Source of the DNA: Aliiroseovarius salicola
GTDB taxonomy: Bacteria > Pseudomonadota > Alphaproteobacteria > Rhodobacterales > Rhodobacteraceae
Direction of reading: 5' to 3'
Assembly (NCBI RefSeq): GCF_027891095.1
Contig: NZ_JAQIIO010000002.1
Location: forward strand, 124,001-188,000
Length of the DNA stretch: 64,000 bases
The position numbers and the translations under genes are program-made. The notes beneath the pieces were generated by a model. It was not told where the DNA came from. It saw only the letters and a program-made list of their open reading frames with translations, and did no database searches. Below are positions 25,598 through 35,051 of this stretch, piece after piece (position 1 is the stretch's first letter; each line of letters starts with the position of its first letter).

Positions 25598-26314
25598 TCA
25601 TTGAACTTCGGGGTCGCACCAGACCAACTTTGGTTGACCGGGGCCTATTTCAAAGCGCTGGGAACGTTTCTGATTTCGGATATTGAACGTAGTTACTTCC
25701 AGAACATAAGTCTTGGATACATCCAGTTGGCGTCCGTCTTTGTTATTCAGTGAAATCTCGAACTCTGAGTTTTGGTCCAAGTAAGGTATTCCATTTCTTG
25801 GGACTTCAAGTTCATCATTGTCAGCAAGGACAATGAGCCCTTCAGTGCAAGCAGCTCCAATATTTTTCAAGTGATAGCGGTATTGACGTTTCCCGCCCGA
25901 GCTAATGGATCCTCCACCTCGAAGCTGAACAAAAGGTAAATCTTTTGAGATGCTTACCTTTGTTTGTTCTTCTCGCACTTGGATGTCGAGTTTCAGTTGC
26001 TGTTCAGTGATGCCGACCATCGCTTTTTGCTGCTCGACAGAACTCTTTAGTTCATCCGCCTGAAGCTTCAGTGCATTGACACTGTTTCGAAGCTCTTCAC
26101 CTTGCTGCAGGAAACCCAAGACAATCCAGAAGATAGCAAGCGGCCCAAATGCCCCAGCTAGAAAATCACCGATTTCGTTAAGCCCAAGTGGCTTGAGTTC
26201 AATCGCACCGAAGTATGCCGCCACTGGCAATCCGCCAACCAAAACAATCAGATACAGTAAGGTGGCACGGAGGCCCCACTTCTCCAATCGTTTGGGGCGT
26301 TGTTCGTCATACAT
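25598..26314 (-). CDS. Low-GC two-helix membrane protein with coiled coil, coupled to parE
   Basis: 238 aa, unknown family. Two transmembrane helices (about residues 18-36 and 50-70: LYLIVLVGGLPVAAYFG and LAGAFGPLAIFWIVLGFLQQ) are followed by a coiled coil (about 72-115, LKLQADELKSSVEQQKAM) and a soluble beta-rich domain. The first 70 residues resemble small membrane proteins found beside phage or defence genes, but that is a weak impression. GC content is roughly 45%, far below the neighbours, which suggests recent acquisition. Its start lies 8 bp inside the parE 3' end. Confidence 0.7.
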   Translation of the reverse strand: MYDEQRPKRLEKWGLRATLLYLIVLVGGLPVAAYFGAIELKPLGLNEIGDFLAGAFGPLAIFWIVLGFLQQGEELRNSVNALKLQADELKSSVEQQKAMVGITEQQLKLDIQVREEQTKVSISKDLPFVQLRGGGSISSGGKRQYRYHLKNIGAACTEGLIVLADNDELEVPRNGIPYLDQNSEFEISLNNKDGRQLDVSKTYVLEVTTFNIRNQKRSQRFEIGPGQPKLVWCDPEVQ

Positions 26315-28277
26315 CCAAATCCCCAGCGAACTTGGCGTTCTCCTGAATATACTGGAACCGCAGCTCGGGTTTCTTGCCCATCAGCTGTTCAACCAACGTT
26401 GCGGTCTCACCCGGTTCGTCCTCGTCGATGGTCACGCGGATGAGCGTCCGGCTGTCCGGGTCCATCGTCGTTTCTTTCAGGTCCTTCGCGTCCATTTCGC
26501 CCAGACCCTTGAAGCGCGAGACGTCGATCTTGCCTTTGCCGCCAAGACCCTTCTCCAGCCATTCGTCGCGCTCGACCTCGTCGATGCAGTAAACCCGCTT
26601 GGCCCCTTGGGTCAGGCGGAACAGAGGGGGGCAGGCCAGATACAGGTGCCCCGTGTCGATCATCGGGCGCATCTGCGTGAAGAAGAACGTCATGAGCAAG
26701 GCCGCGATGTGCGCCCCGTCCACATCAGCGTCGGTCATGATGATGATCTTGTCATAGCGCAGATCGTCCACGTTGAACCGCGTGCCCAACCCGACGCCAA
26801 GCGCTTGTGTCAGGTCGCTGATTTCCGCGTTGGTGCCGAGTTTCGATGACGCTGCGCCCAGCACGTTCAGGATCTTGCCGCGCAGGGGCAACAGCGCCTG
26901 TGTCTTGCGGTTGCGCGCCATCTTGGCAGAGCCACCGGCCGAGTCGCCCTCGACAATAAACAGCTCGGTCCCGTCGCGGTTGGTGGCGGAACAATCCACC
27001 AGCTTGCCGGGCAGGCGCAGTTTCTTGGTCGCGCTCTTTCGTTGGGTTTCTTTTTCCTGACGACGACGCAGACGTTCCTCGGCCCGCAGCACAAGGAAAT
27101 CAAGGATCGCACCCGCGGATTTCGTATCCGCCGCCAGCCAATTGTCGAAATGGTCGCGTACGGATTGTTCAACCATCTTGGCCGCGGCCTCGGTCGACAG
27201 GCGGTCTTTGGTCTGGCCGACAAAAGCCGGGTCGGCGATGAAGCAGCTGACCAGCGCGCAGCCCCCGGTCAAGAGGTCGTCACGGGTGATATTGGAGGCC
27301 TTCTTGTTGCCGACAAGCTCGCCATAAGCCTTGATCCCCTTGAGGATCGCGGCCCAGAACCCGGTCACATGGGTGCCACCTTCGGGGGTGGGCACGGTGT
27401 TACAATAGGACTGGATGTAGCCATCGCGCGAGGGCGTCCAGTTGATCGCCCATTCCACGTAGCCCGCTTGACCGAACTTCTCGCGAAACTCCACCTTGCC
27501 GGCAAAAGGCGCCTCGGCGTAGACCGATGCCTTACCCAGCGTTTCCTTGAGGTAGTCAGCCAGACCACCGGGGAAGTGGAAACTGGCTTCGGTCGGCGTT
27601 TCGCCGTCGTCGATATGAGACTTCCAGCGGATTTCAACGCCCGAGAAGAGATAGGCTTTGGAGCGCGCCAGTGTGAACAGGCGCTTGGGTTTGAAGCGGT
27701 GCTTGCCAAAGATCTCTTCATCCGCATGGAAAGTGACCTCGGTGCCGCGCCGGTTGGGGGCAGCACCCACTTTCTCGACACCACCCAAAGGCAAGCCACG
27801 AGAGAAGCGCTGTTCAAACAGTTCCTTGTTCTTGGCGACCTTCACCACCATTGAATCCGACAGAGCGTTTACCACCGAAGAGCCAACCCCATGCAGACCG
27901 CCCGAGGTCTGATAGGCCTTGCCGGAAAACTTACCGCCCGCGTGCAGCGTACAGAGGATCACCTCCAGCGCAGATTTGTCGGGAAACTTGGGATGCGGAT
28001 CAATCGGAATTCCGCGTCCATTGTCACGCACCGTCACCGCATAATCGGCGTGCAGTTCGATCTCGATCCGGTTGGCGTGCCCCGCCACCGCTTCGTCCAT
28101 CGAGTTGTCGAGGATCTCAGCCACCATGTGATGCAACGCACGTTCATCCGTGCCGCCGATATACATGCCTGGCCGTTGACGTACGGGCTCTAGCCCCTCC
28201 AGCACCTCAATCGAGGATGCGTCATAGGTGTCTTGGTTTTGCCCGGGGCTGTGCTCGGCCAGAAGGTCTTCGCTCAT
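26307..28277 (-). CDS. parE: DNA topoisomerase IV subunit B
   Basis: 656 aa ATPase subunit of topoisomerase IV, which unlinks sister chromosomes with ParC. The GHKL ATP site shows EILDNSMDEAVAG, RDNGRGIP and GGLHGVGSSVVNAL; the Toprim part shows FIVEGDSAGGSAKMARNRKT and IIMTDADVDGAHIAALL. The length and the sequence around QLMGKKPELRFQYIQ fit ParE rather than GyrB. The stop codon overlaps the start of the low-GC membrane gene. Confidence 0.95.
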   Translation of the reverse strand: MSEDLLAEHSPGQNQDTYDASSIEVLEGLEPVRQRPGMYIGGTDERALHHMVAEILDNSMDEAVAGHANRIEIELHADYAVTVRDNGRGIPIDPHPKFPDKSALEVILCTLHAGGKFSGKAYQTSGGLHGVGSSVVNALSDSMVVKVAKNKELFEQRFSRGLPLGGVEKVGAAPNRRGTEVTFHADEEIFGKHRFKPKRLFTLARSKAYLFSGVEIRWKSHIDDGETPTEASFHFPGGLADYLKETLGKASVYAEAPFAGKVEFREKFGQAGYVEWAINWTPSRDGYIQSYCNTVPTPEGGTHVTGFWAAILKGIKAYGELVGNKKASNITRDDLLTGGCALVSCFIADPAFVGQTKDRLSTEAAAKMVEQSVRDHFDNWLAADTKSAGAILDFLVLRAEERLRRRQEKETQRKSATKKLRLPGKLVDCSATNRDGTELFIVEGDSAGGSAKMARNRKTQALLPLRGKILNVLGAASSKLGTNAEISDLTQALGVGLGTRFNVDDLRYDKIIIMTDADVDGAHIAALLMTFFFTQMRPMIDTGHLYLACPPLFRLTQGAKRVYCIDEVERDEWLEKGLGGKGKIDVSRFKGLGEMDAKDLKETTMDPDSRTLIRVTIDEDEPGETATLVEQLMGKKPELRFQYIQENAKFAGDLDV

Positions 28278-28477
28278 GTATGTGCCGCCTTGAAATACTG
28301 TACTGCTCGTTGGTCCTGCATTATGGCCGAGGCGCGCGGCAGGGGGAAGCCCCCGCAGCGAAATAGCTGTGTATTAATTGATCTGGGCGGGGGCAGCCCC
28401 CCTTTCTTCTTGTGTTGTAAGTGGTTCTGATTGAGGGTGGGGTAAAACATGAACAAATTTCTGGTGGAGAGGGTGCG

Positions 28478-29602
28478 ATGAGTGAAGGGTTCAGTCTGAA
28501 AGATCAATTGATCCACGCCGGAAAGATCGAGCTGCTGGCCAGCTGGCTAAGTGGTGTATCTCCTGAATTTGATGGGGCTGCCTTTCAATCACAGATCATG
28601 GCACGCCTGCCGGATCTGGAGCTCAAGGCGCGGATCCTCTGGATTGCGGAGGTGCTGGAAGAACATCTGCCGAGAGATTTCCCAGCTGCGGCCAAGATGA
28701 TTCACAAGGCCCTTCCGGCAGAGCTTGACCCGGCCAACACCGATGACGACTTTGGCGATTTCATCATTGATCCGTTTGGGCAGTATGTGGCGCGAAACGG
28801 GTTGGAAGATCTCGAAACATCTTTACCCCTTTTGCACGCTCTTACCCGTCGGTTTTCAATGGAGTTCGCGATCCGCCCGTTCCTAATCCATCAAAAGGCG
28901 CGGATGCAGGAGGTGCTTTTGCTCTGGGCAGGGGATGAGAACTATCACGTCCGCAGACTGGCCAGCGAAGGGTGCCGTCCGAACCTGCCGTGGGGCGAGC
29001 GTATTCGTTGGGACGTGGCGGACACAATCCCGGTGCTGGATCTGCTGCACACGGACCCGACCCGCTATGTGACGCGCTCGGTTGCGAACCACCTCAATGA
29101 CATTGCGAAATCTGATCCGGGTCTGGTGGTGACAACTTTGTCGCGTTGGCGCGACATGGGGCGACAAAACCCGAAAGAGCTGGATTGGATGACGCGCCAT
29201 GCCTGCCGTACATTGGTGAAGCAGGGGAACCCTGCCGCGCTGGAACTGTTGGGGTATCGGCCTGATGCACAGGTGACCGCCAGCAATATCACTCTGACGC
29301 CCGCAAATGGACACGTTGCAATCGACAGCGCGCTGGAGTTTTCGTTTGATCTGACTGCCAAGCGGGACGAACTACTGATTGTCGACTATGTCATTCGTTT
29401 TCAGCGCGCAGGTGGCAAGATCGGCGAGAAGGTGTTCAAGCTGAAAAACGTCACATTGAAGGCCGGGCGGACTATGCACCTGACGAAATCACACAGGTTC
29501 AAGGGCAATGCCACGACGTTTCGGCTTTACCCCGGTGCGCACCATCTGACCGTGCAGGTCAATGGGCGGCCATTGGCTGAGGTTGCGTTTTCCTTGGTCT
29601 GA
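28478..29602 (+). CDS. AlkC-like DNA alkylation repair glycosylase with C-terminal Ig-like domain
   Basis: 374 aa. It matches AlkC-type HEAT-repeat DNA glycosylases, which remove 3-methylated bases without flipping them: N-terminal FSLKDQLIHAGKIELLASWL, central FAIRPFLIHQKARMQEVLLL, HVRRLASEGCRPNLPWGERI and RYVTRSVANHLNDIAKSDP. The last 95 residues (ITLTPANGHVAIDSALEFSF and onward) look like the Ig-like domain of one AlkC subgroup. GGAG 9 nt before fixes the ATG at 28478. The 200 bp upstream toward parE holds GC-rich hairpins (28340-28410, such as GGGGG-aag-CCCCC). Confidence 0.83.
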   Translation: MSEGFSLKDQLIHAGKIELLASWLSGVSPEFDGAAFQSQIMARLPDLELKARILWIAEVLEEHLPRDFPAAAKMIHKALPAELDPANTDDDFGDFIIDPFGQYVARNGLEDLETSLPLLHALTRRFSMEFAIRPFLIHQKARMQEVLLLWAGDENYHVRRLASEGCRPNLPWGERIRWDVADTIPVLDLLHTDPTRYVTRSVANHLNDIAKSDPGLVVTTLSRWRDMGRQNPKELDWMTRHACRTLVKQGNPAALELLGYRPDAQVTASNITLTPANGHVAIDSALEFSFDLTAKRDELLIVDYVIRFQRAGGKIGEKVFKLKNVTLKAGRTMHLTKSHRFKGNATTFRLYPGAHHLTVQVNGRPLAEVAFSLV

Positions 29603-29728
29603 TCGGCTCTGGACTGTTGACGTTGCGGGAGGATGCGGCGGAATGATGATATTGGGATTGAGTTGACGTAGCGTAAGCTGGTATGCGTCTGCTCGTATCA
29701 CCCAAGACCATCCCAAGGAGAGCTGCCT

Positions 29729-31141
29729 GTGACTTCGAACCTCGACCCCAAGGATTGGGCTGCATTTCGATCGCAGGCGCATAATCTGTTGGATCGCTGC
29801 ATCACCCAGATCGCCGAAGCTCAGCAGCACCCGTGGCAATCCCCTCCCGAGGACGCCGCCGAGCGATATGCAATTGGGCGTCACCAGAGCGAAGGCAATG
29901 AGCTTTCGGCGCGCATCGACGAAGATGTATTGCCATATCACGGTGGAAACACGCATCCGCGCTTTTGGGGGTGGGTGCAGGGTACGGGACTTGCGTCGGA
30001 CCTGATTGCTGGCATGGTCGGAGCGACCATTAATACCAACGGTGGCGGGCGCAATCACGGGGCCAATGAAATGGAACGCGCAGTGATTGACTGGACCCGG
30101 GTCAAGATGGGTTTCCCCGAAGGGGCGAGCGGAATCATGGTGGCGGGCACGTCGCAGGCCACGGTGATCGCGCTTCAATGCGCTCGGTTGCGCGCCCAAG
30201 GCACAGTGCGATCAGAAGGCACACAGGCGGGCTTCACCTGCTATGCGGCGGATGGGGTGCATAATGCCACCCGCAAGGCGATCGAACTTTTGGGGATTGG
30301 TCATAATGCTCTGCGTCTGATCCCGTCGTCGGACGGGCAGATGGGTGCGTCAGCTCTGCGCGAGCAGATCCGCAAAGACCGCGCCAATGGGCTCTGCCCC
30401 ATGGCCATCGTCGGCACCGCGGGATCGGTTGATCTGGGGGGATTTGATGATCTGAATGCGCTTGCAGATATCGCCAGTGAAGAAAATGTCTGGCTGCATG
30501 TGGATGGTGCGTTCGGCGCATGGACCCGTATTGCTGACGCCCCTTGGCGCAGCCTGTCCGATGGGATCGAACGCGCCGACAGTATTGCCCTCGATTTTCA
30601 CAAATGGATGTATGTGAACTATGATTGCGGACTTGCCCTGATCCGGGACGAGGCCGAACATCGTGCCGCTTTTGCCGCCCGCCCGGCCTATTTGCAGGGC
30701 GCTGATCAGGGGCTTGCCGGCGGGGATCCATGGTTTTGCGACTATGGCATCGATCTTTCCCGCGGCAACCGCGCGCTCAAGGTCTGGTGCGCGCTTGAAA
30801 TGTTCGGAGAAGAGGCCTTCAGCGAGGCCATCACCCGCAACTGCGAACTGGCCCGCCTGATGGGGCAAGAGGTGATCTCACGTGGTATGGCGCTGCTGTC
30901 TCCGGTCACGTCGAATATCTGTGTGTTCAGCGCTGACCCAGACCAAACCCCCGAAGCCCAATCAGCCCTGAACAGCAAGATCGCACTGGATCTTCAGCTC
31001 AGCGGTGAGGCGGTATTCTCGACCACGGATGTGAACGGCATCACCTGCCTGCGCGCCGCCATCGTCAATCATCGCAGCACCAAGGAAGATGTCATTGCCG
31101 CCCTCGATGCGGTTGTTCAGGCGAAAGGATCGACGGGGTAG
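29729..31141 (+). CDS. PLP-dependent decarboxylase/aminotransferase-like enzyme (group II decarboxylase family)
   Basis: 470 aa. The family pattern is clear: [42 protein letters not shown] with the cofactor Asp, and the Schiff-base lysine in [13 protein letters not shown]. Family members decarboxylate aromatic amino acids, glutamate or related substrates; the substrate here is not decidable. The start is GTG at 29729, supported by AAGGAG 8 nt before. Its 3' end overlaps convergent truA by 25 bp. Confidence 0.85.
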   Translation: MTSNLDPKDWAAFRSQAHNLLDRCITQIAEAQQHPWQSPPEDAAERYAIGRHQSEGNELSARIDEDVLPYHGGNTHPRFWGWVQGTGLASDLIAGMVGATINTNGGGRNHGANEMERAVIDWTRVKMGFPEGASGIMVAGTSQATVIALQCARLRAQGTVRSEGTQAGFTCYAADGVHNATRKAIELLGIGHNALRLIPSSDGQMGASALREQIRKDRANGLCPMAIVGTAGSVDLGGFDDLNALADIASEENVWLHVDGAFGAWTRIADAPWRSLSDGIERADSIALDFHKWMYVNYDCGLALIRDEAEHRAAFAARPAYLQGADQGLAGGDPWFCDYGIDLSRGNRALKVWCALEMFGEEAFSEAITRNCELARLMGQEVISRGMALLSPVTSNICVFSADPDQTPEAQSALNSKIALDLQLSGEAVFSTTDVNGITCLRAAIVNHRSTKEDVIAALDAVVQAKGSTG

Positions 31142-31884
31142 GTGACACCGGCCAGATAGAGCCCTTCCGGCGGGCAGACCGGGCCACAGGCGGCGCGATC
31201 GCGGGCGTCAAGTGCGCGGGTTACATCTTCTGGCGACCATGCCCCGGCACCAACCCGTTCCAGCGTGCCCACAAAAGATCGCACCTGATTGTGCAGGAAG
31301 GATCGTGCGCGCACATTGAACTGGTATTCCACTTCATTTGCGCGCCGCACCTCTTCCACCCGCAACTCATCCAGCGTTTTCACCGGGCTTTCCGCCTGAC
31401 AGATGGACGACCGGAACGTGGTGAAATCATGCAGCCCAATGAGCTGGTCAGCCCCCGCCTGCATCGCCGCAGCATCCAGCTCTTGCTTCACATGCCAAGC
31501 CAGACCGCGATCATGGGTCAGAGGCGCGCGCCGTGAGATCAGTCGGAACAGATACCGCCGCTCGGTCGCAGAAAACCGGGCGTGAAATTCTTCATCCACT
31601 AGGGCGCAGTCGACGATCGCTACCCGCGCCTCCTTGAGGTGATAATTCAGGGCCTCCGACAGGCGAAACGGCGCCCAGTCCTTCTCCATGTCGCAATGAG
31701 CCACCTGACCCAACCCATGAACCCCCGCATCGGTTCGGCCTGCTGCTGCAATTGTATGCGCGCGCGGCTCAAGCTTGGCCAAAGCCGTTTCAATCGCCCC
31801 CTGTACCGAGGGCTGATCCTTCTGGCGCTGCCATCCGGCATATCCCGCGCCATGATATTCGACTTTCAACGCAAATCTGGGCAT
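31117..31884 (-). CDS. truA: tRNA pseudouridine(38-40) synthase TruA
   Basis: 255 aa. It isomerises uridines 38-40 in the tRNA anticodon arm. Catalytic Asp lies in [15 protein letters not shown] (about residue 52). Other blocks: [19 protein letters not shown] near the N-terminus and [17 protein letters not shown] near the C-terminus. The usual length. Convergent overlap with the decarboxylase gene. Confidence 0.95.
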   Translation of the reverse strand: MPRFALKVEYHGAGYAGWQRQKDQPSVQGAIETALAKLEPRAHTIAAAGRTDAGVHGLGQVAHCDMEKDWAPFRLSEALNYHLKEARVAIVDCALVDEEFHARFSATERRYLFRLISRRAPLTHDRGLAWHVKQELDAAAMQAGADQLIGLHDFTTFRSSICQAESPVKTLDELRVEEVRRANEVEYQFNVRARSFLHNQVRSFVGTLERVGAGAWSPEDVTRALDARDRAACGPVCPPEGLYLAGVTYPVDPFA

Positions 31885-31929
31885 GGCACCGCATAGCGCT
31901 CACAACCCGATCCGACAAGCCCGCTGCCG

Positions 31930-32019
31930 CCTTCCTCTTGCCAAAAACATCCCGGGGTTCGAGGGTTTTTGGGAAACGATCCAGTGGATTGTTTCATCCG
32001 AAGAACGGGCGGAGCCCCC
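31930..32019 (-). repeat. Dispersed two-hairpin element, copy D (divergent)
   Basis: On the - strand: GGGGGC-tcc-GCCC hairpin, a long GAAAC-ATCC-act-GGAT-GTTTC hairpin, then GAACCCCGGGATGTTTTTGGCAAGAGGAAGG (quoted in parts: GAACCCCGGG, ATGTTTTT, GGCAAGAGG). It lies between divergent truA and ycjX. Confidence 0.6.
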
Positions 32020-32106
32020 AGCCACGGGGAGGTAGAACACAAAGCTCCCCCCTAGCGAAACCCCGCCCGCCCCCCTATCTTCCCATTGAACAATAAGGAG
32101 AACACC

Positions 32107-33522
32107 GTGGGGCTTGGCGATCTGGCAGACAGCATTACCCGCCAAATCGAGGCAATGGGCGATGCCACATCCGAGGCACTGTTTGAACCGGTGATCCGCC
32201 TCGGCGTGACAGGGTTGTCGCGGGCGGGCAAGACCGTGTTCATCACCTCCCTCGTTGCCAACCTGATGAATCGCGGGCGGATGCACGGGCTGACCGCTAC
32301 TGCCGAAGGTCGCGTGCAGACCGCGTTCCTGCAACCCCAGCCCGATGATCTTGTGCCGCGCTTTGACTATGAGAGCCACCTTGCGGCAATGACCGGGCAA
32401 AACCCCCATTGGCCCGCATCGACCCGCGCAATCTCCGAACTGCGCCTTTCTTTCCGCATCCAACCATCCGGGCTGTTGGGCGGACTGCGTGGCCCGCGCA
32501 CTGTGCATCTGGATATTGTTGACTACCCCGGCGAATGGCTGCTCGATCTGGCGCTGCTTGATCAAAGTTTCGCCGATTGGTCCGCCGACGCGCTGGACCG
32601 TATTGCCAACCGCCCGCAGGCAGAAACATTTCTGACGCAGGTGGACGGGATTGATCCAGCAGAGAAACTGGATGAACCAATTGCACAGGGCCTTGCCTCG
32701 GATTTTGCTGCTTACCTCAAATCTGCCCGCGAAAGTGGTTATTCCGACTGCACACCGGGCCGGTTCCTGCTCCCCGGTGATATGGAAGGGTCCCCAGCGC
32801 TGACATTTGCGCCGTTGCCAAAACTCGCAAAACCAACGCGGGGATCGCTTTATCGCGAGTTTGAACGGCGGTTCGAGGCTTATAAATCCCGCGTGGTGAA
32901 ACCGTTCTTTCGCGATCACTTTTCCCGCATCGACCGTCAGGTGGTGCTGGTGGATGTGTTGGGGGCGATCCATGCGGGGCCTGCCGCCCTTGAGGATCTA
33001 CGCCGGGCGATGGCTGAGATCCTCGCCGCCTTTCGTCCCGGCGCCAATGCGTTCCTGTCGCAACTCTTTTTAGGAAAGCGGGTGGAGCGTATTCTCTTTG
33101 CCGCAACCAAGGCTGATCACCTGCATCATTCTCAGCATCCGCAGCTGACCGCTATCACCGAAGCGCTGTTGCGCGAGGCCAAGGATCGCGCCGATTTTGC
33201 CGGGGCCAAGACCGCCGCCATGTCAATCGCAGCCCTGCGCACCACGGTGGAAGAACGGATCGAACATCAGGGCAAGCCGCTGGATTGCGTGCGTGGGCGT
33301 CTGCTTGAGACAGGCAAGTCAGCGGCCTTCTATCCCGGCGCTTTGCCCGAAGATCCGGCGCGGCTTTTGTCGCCCGCGCGTAATGGCGAAGAGGCTTGGC
33401 TTGATGCCGACTATCAGATCATGCGCTTTGCACCTGCAGATCTTTTGCTCAAACCCGGTGAAGGACCGCCGCATATCCGGCTCGACAAGGCGGTGGAATT
33501 TCTAATCGGGGACCGGCTATGA
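32107..33522 (+). CDS. ycjX: YcjX-family P-loop NTPase (DUF463)
   Basis: 471 aa. The Walker A is GVTGLSRAGKTVFITSL, close to the N-terminus; other family blocks are HLDIVDYPGEWLLDLALL, RFLLPGDMEGSPALTF and ILFAATKADHLHH (a G4-like TKAD). YcjX proteins are dynamin-like or Ras-like GTPases of stress (phage-shock, heat-shock) regulons with unclear function. The start is GTG at 32107 with AAGGAG 7 nt before. It is the first gene of a tight ycjX-GNAT-ycjF operon. Confidence 0.9.
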   Translation: MGLGDLADSITRQIEAMGDATSEALFEPVIRLGVTGLSRAGKTVFITSLVANLMNRGRMHGLTATAEGRVQTAFLQPQPDDLVPRFDYESHLAAMTGQNPHWPASTRAISELRLSFRIQPSGLLGGLRGPRTVHLDIVDYPGEWLLDLALLDQSFADWSADALDRIANRPQAETFLTQVDGIDPAEKLDEPIAQGLASDFAAYLKSARESGYSDCTPGRFLLPGDMEGSPALTFAPLPKLAKPTRGSLYREFERRFEAYKSRVVKPFFRDHFSRIDRQVVLVDVLGAIHAGPAALEDLRRAMAEILAAFRPGANAFLSQLFLGKRVERILFAATKADHLHHSQHPQLTAITEALLREAKDRADFAGAKTAAMSIAALRTTVEERIEHQGKPLDCVRGRLLETGKSAAFYPGALPEDPARLLSPARNGEEAWLDADYQIMRFAPADLLLKPGEGPPHIRLDKAVEFLIGDRL

Positions 33523-33956
33523 ACATTGTCCCCGCAACCCGCGAGGATGTGCTTGGCGTTGCCAATATCCTCAGCCAGTGGAACGCGGCGACCCCGTGGA
33601 TGCCACGGCTACATAGTCGAGCATCCGAAAAGTATTTCGCGCGGATGCTAGTAGAGCGGAGTTGGGTTCACGTCGCGCGTCACGATGGGCGCGTTTTGGG
33701 ATTTCTCGCCCGAGATAATACGATGATCCACGCGCTTTACCTTTCGCCTGCCGCACGCGGGAACGGCATTGGTAAGGCACTTTTGGATCATGCGAAAACC
33801 GCAAGCGGCACACTAGTCCTTTACACGTTTGTGGCAAATGAAGCGGCGCAACGGTTTTACCTGCGCGAAGGGTTTATCGAGGTGGCCCGCACAGGTGGTC
33901 AGGGCAATGACGAAGGATTGCCGGACATCCGCTATGAATGGAGAAATTCACCATGA
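33519..33956 (+). CDS. GNAT family N-acetyltransferase
   Basis: 145 aa, a single GNAT domain: IHALYLSPAARGNGIGKALL holds the acetyl-CoA loop (R-G-N-G-I-G) and NEAAQRFYLREGFIEVART the C-terminal motif. The substrate is unknown. It is enclosed between ycjX and ycjF by two ATGA overlaps (33519-33522 and 33953-33956), so the three proteins are made together in step. Confidence 0.88.
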   Translation: MNIVPATREDVLGVANILSQWNAATPWMPRLHSRASEKYFARMLVERSWVHVARHDGRVLGFLARDNTMIHALYLSPAARGNGIGKALLDHAKTASGTLVLYTFVANEAAQRFYLREGFIEVARTGGQGNDEGLPDIRYEWRNSP

Positions 33957-34969
33957 GTGATACCCCAAAATCGACGGGACCGGTGTTGATCGAATTGGAA
34001 GGCACCCCGGATTTGACCCCGGCTGATGTCCCACCAGTGCCAGAAGTGCCCGCAGGCAAAGAGGACCCAAGCGGTGCCGCGATGCAGATGGTCGCTTCGT
34101 TGACCGGTCGCAAACCCTCGCGTCTCGGGCGTTGGTTCTGGTCACTTTTACTGGCGCTCATGGGGTTCGCGTTATCGGTTGCTGCCTATGATTTTGTAAC
34201 CGGGCTGATCGACCGGAATGCATGGCTGGGCATGGTGGCTCTTGGGCTGCTTGCGGCGTTTCTTCTGGTGGCGGCTGTTGTGTTGCTCAAAGAGATGCTG
34301 GCTCTGGTGCGGCTACGCCGAGTGGATCGGCTGCAGCATATGGTGGGGCAGGCCGTGGCTCATGAGGATCTGGGCGAGGCGCGCGTTGCAGTGGCGCAGC
34401 TCACTCGGTTCTATCGTGGGCGGGACGAGTTGAAATGGGGGCTGACGCGGTTGGAAGAAAAACAAGCCGATGCCTTCGATGCGGACGCGCTGATCGGGTT
34501 GACTGAGGCCGAAGTGATGGCCCCGCTGGATCAAGCCGCCCTGCGCGAGGTTGAAGCCGCGAGCCGTCAGGTCGCCACGGTCACGGCGATCATTCCCGTG
34601 GCTTTGGCAGATGTGGTGGCGGCGCTGACCGGAAACATCCGCATGATCCGCCGGGTGGCTGAGATTTACGGAGGGCGCGCGGGGACCCTCGGAAGTTGGC
34701 GATTGTTGCGGGCCGTGATGACACATCTGGTGGCCACAGGCGCAGTTGCGGTTGGAGATGACCTGATTGGATCTCTTGCCGGGGGAGGTCTCTTGTCCAA
34801 ACTGTCGCGTCGCTTTGGTGAGGGCGTTGTGAACGGCGCACTGACAGCCCGTGTTGGCGTGGCCGCAATCGAAGTCTGTCGCCCCTTGCCATTTGTCACG
34901 CAAAAACGCCCCTCGGTCTCGGGGATCGTCAAACGGGCCCTGACCGGGCTGTTCAACTCTGGCCGCTGA
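33953..34969 (+). CDS. ycjF: YcjF-family membrane protein (DUF697/TIGR01620)
   Basis: 338 aa. An acidic, Pro-rich N-terminal region (about 60 residues) is followed by two transmembrane helices (about 68-86 and 96-118) and a helical domain ending in the DUF697 part: VTAIIPVALADVVAALTGNI, MIRRVAEIYGGRAGTLGSW and FGEGVVNGALTARVGVAAIE. The last helices may also enter the membrane. YcjF is the usual partner of YcjX. The start at 33953 overlaps the GNAT stop. Confidence 0.9.
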   Translation: MSDTPKSTGPVLIELEGTPDLTPADVPPVPEVPAGKEDPSGAAMQMVASLTGRKPSRLGRWFWSLLLALMGFALSVAAYDFVTGLIDRNAWLGMVALGLLAAFLLVAAVVLLKEMLALVRLRRVDRLQHMVGQAVAHEDLGEARVAVAQLTRFYRGRDELKWGLTRLEEKQADAFDADALIGLTEAEVMAPLDQAALREVEAASRQVATVTAIIPVALADVVAALTGNIRMIRRVAEIYGGRAGTLGSWRLLRAVMTHLVATGAVAVGDDLIGSLAGGGLLSKLSRRFGEGVVNGALTARVGVAAIEVCRPLPFVTQKRPSVSGIVKRALTGLFNSGR

Positions 34970-35051
34970 GCAGCGTTGAAAGGTCGGACATTCCTTAATG
35001 GCTTTTCTGAAAACCGCTCGCTAGGGTGGGATCGATTTCAAGGAGTTCGTT

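Noticed and set aside
28330-28415. Ninth copy of the dispersed element
   Set aside because: It has GGGGG/CCCCC hairpins but lacks the CACCCC-NGG-TATTT-GCAAGAAAAA core.
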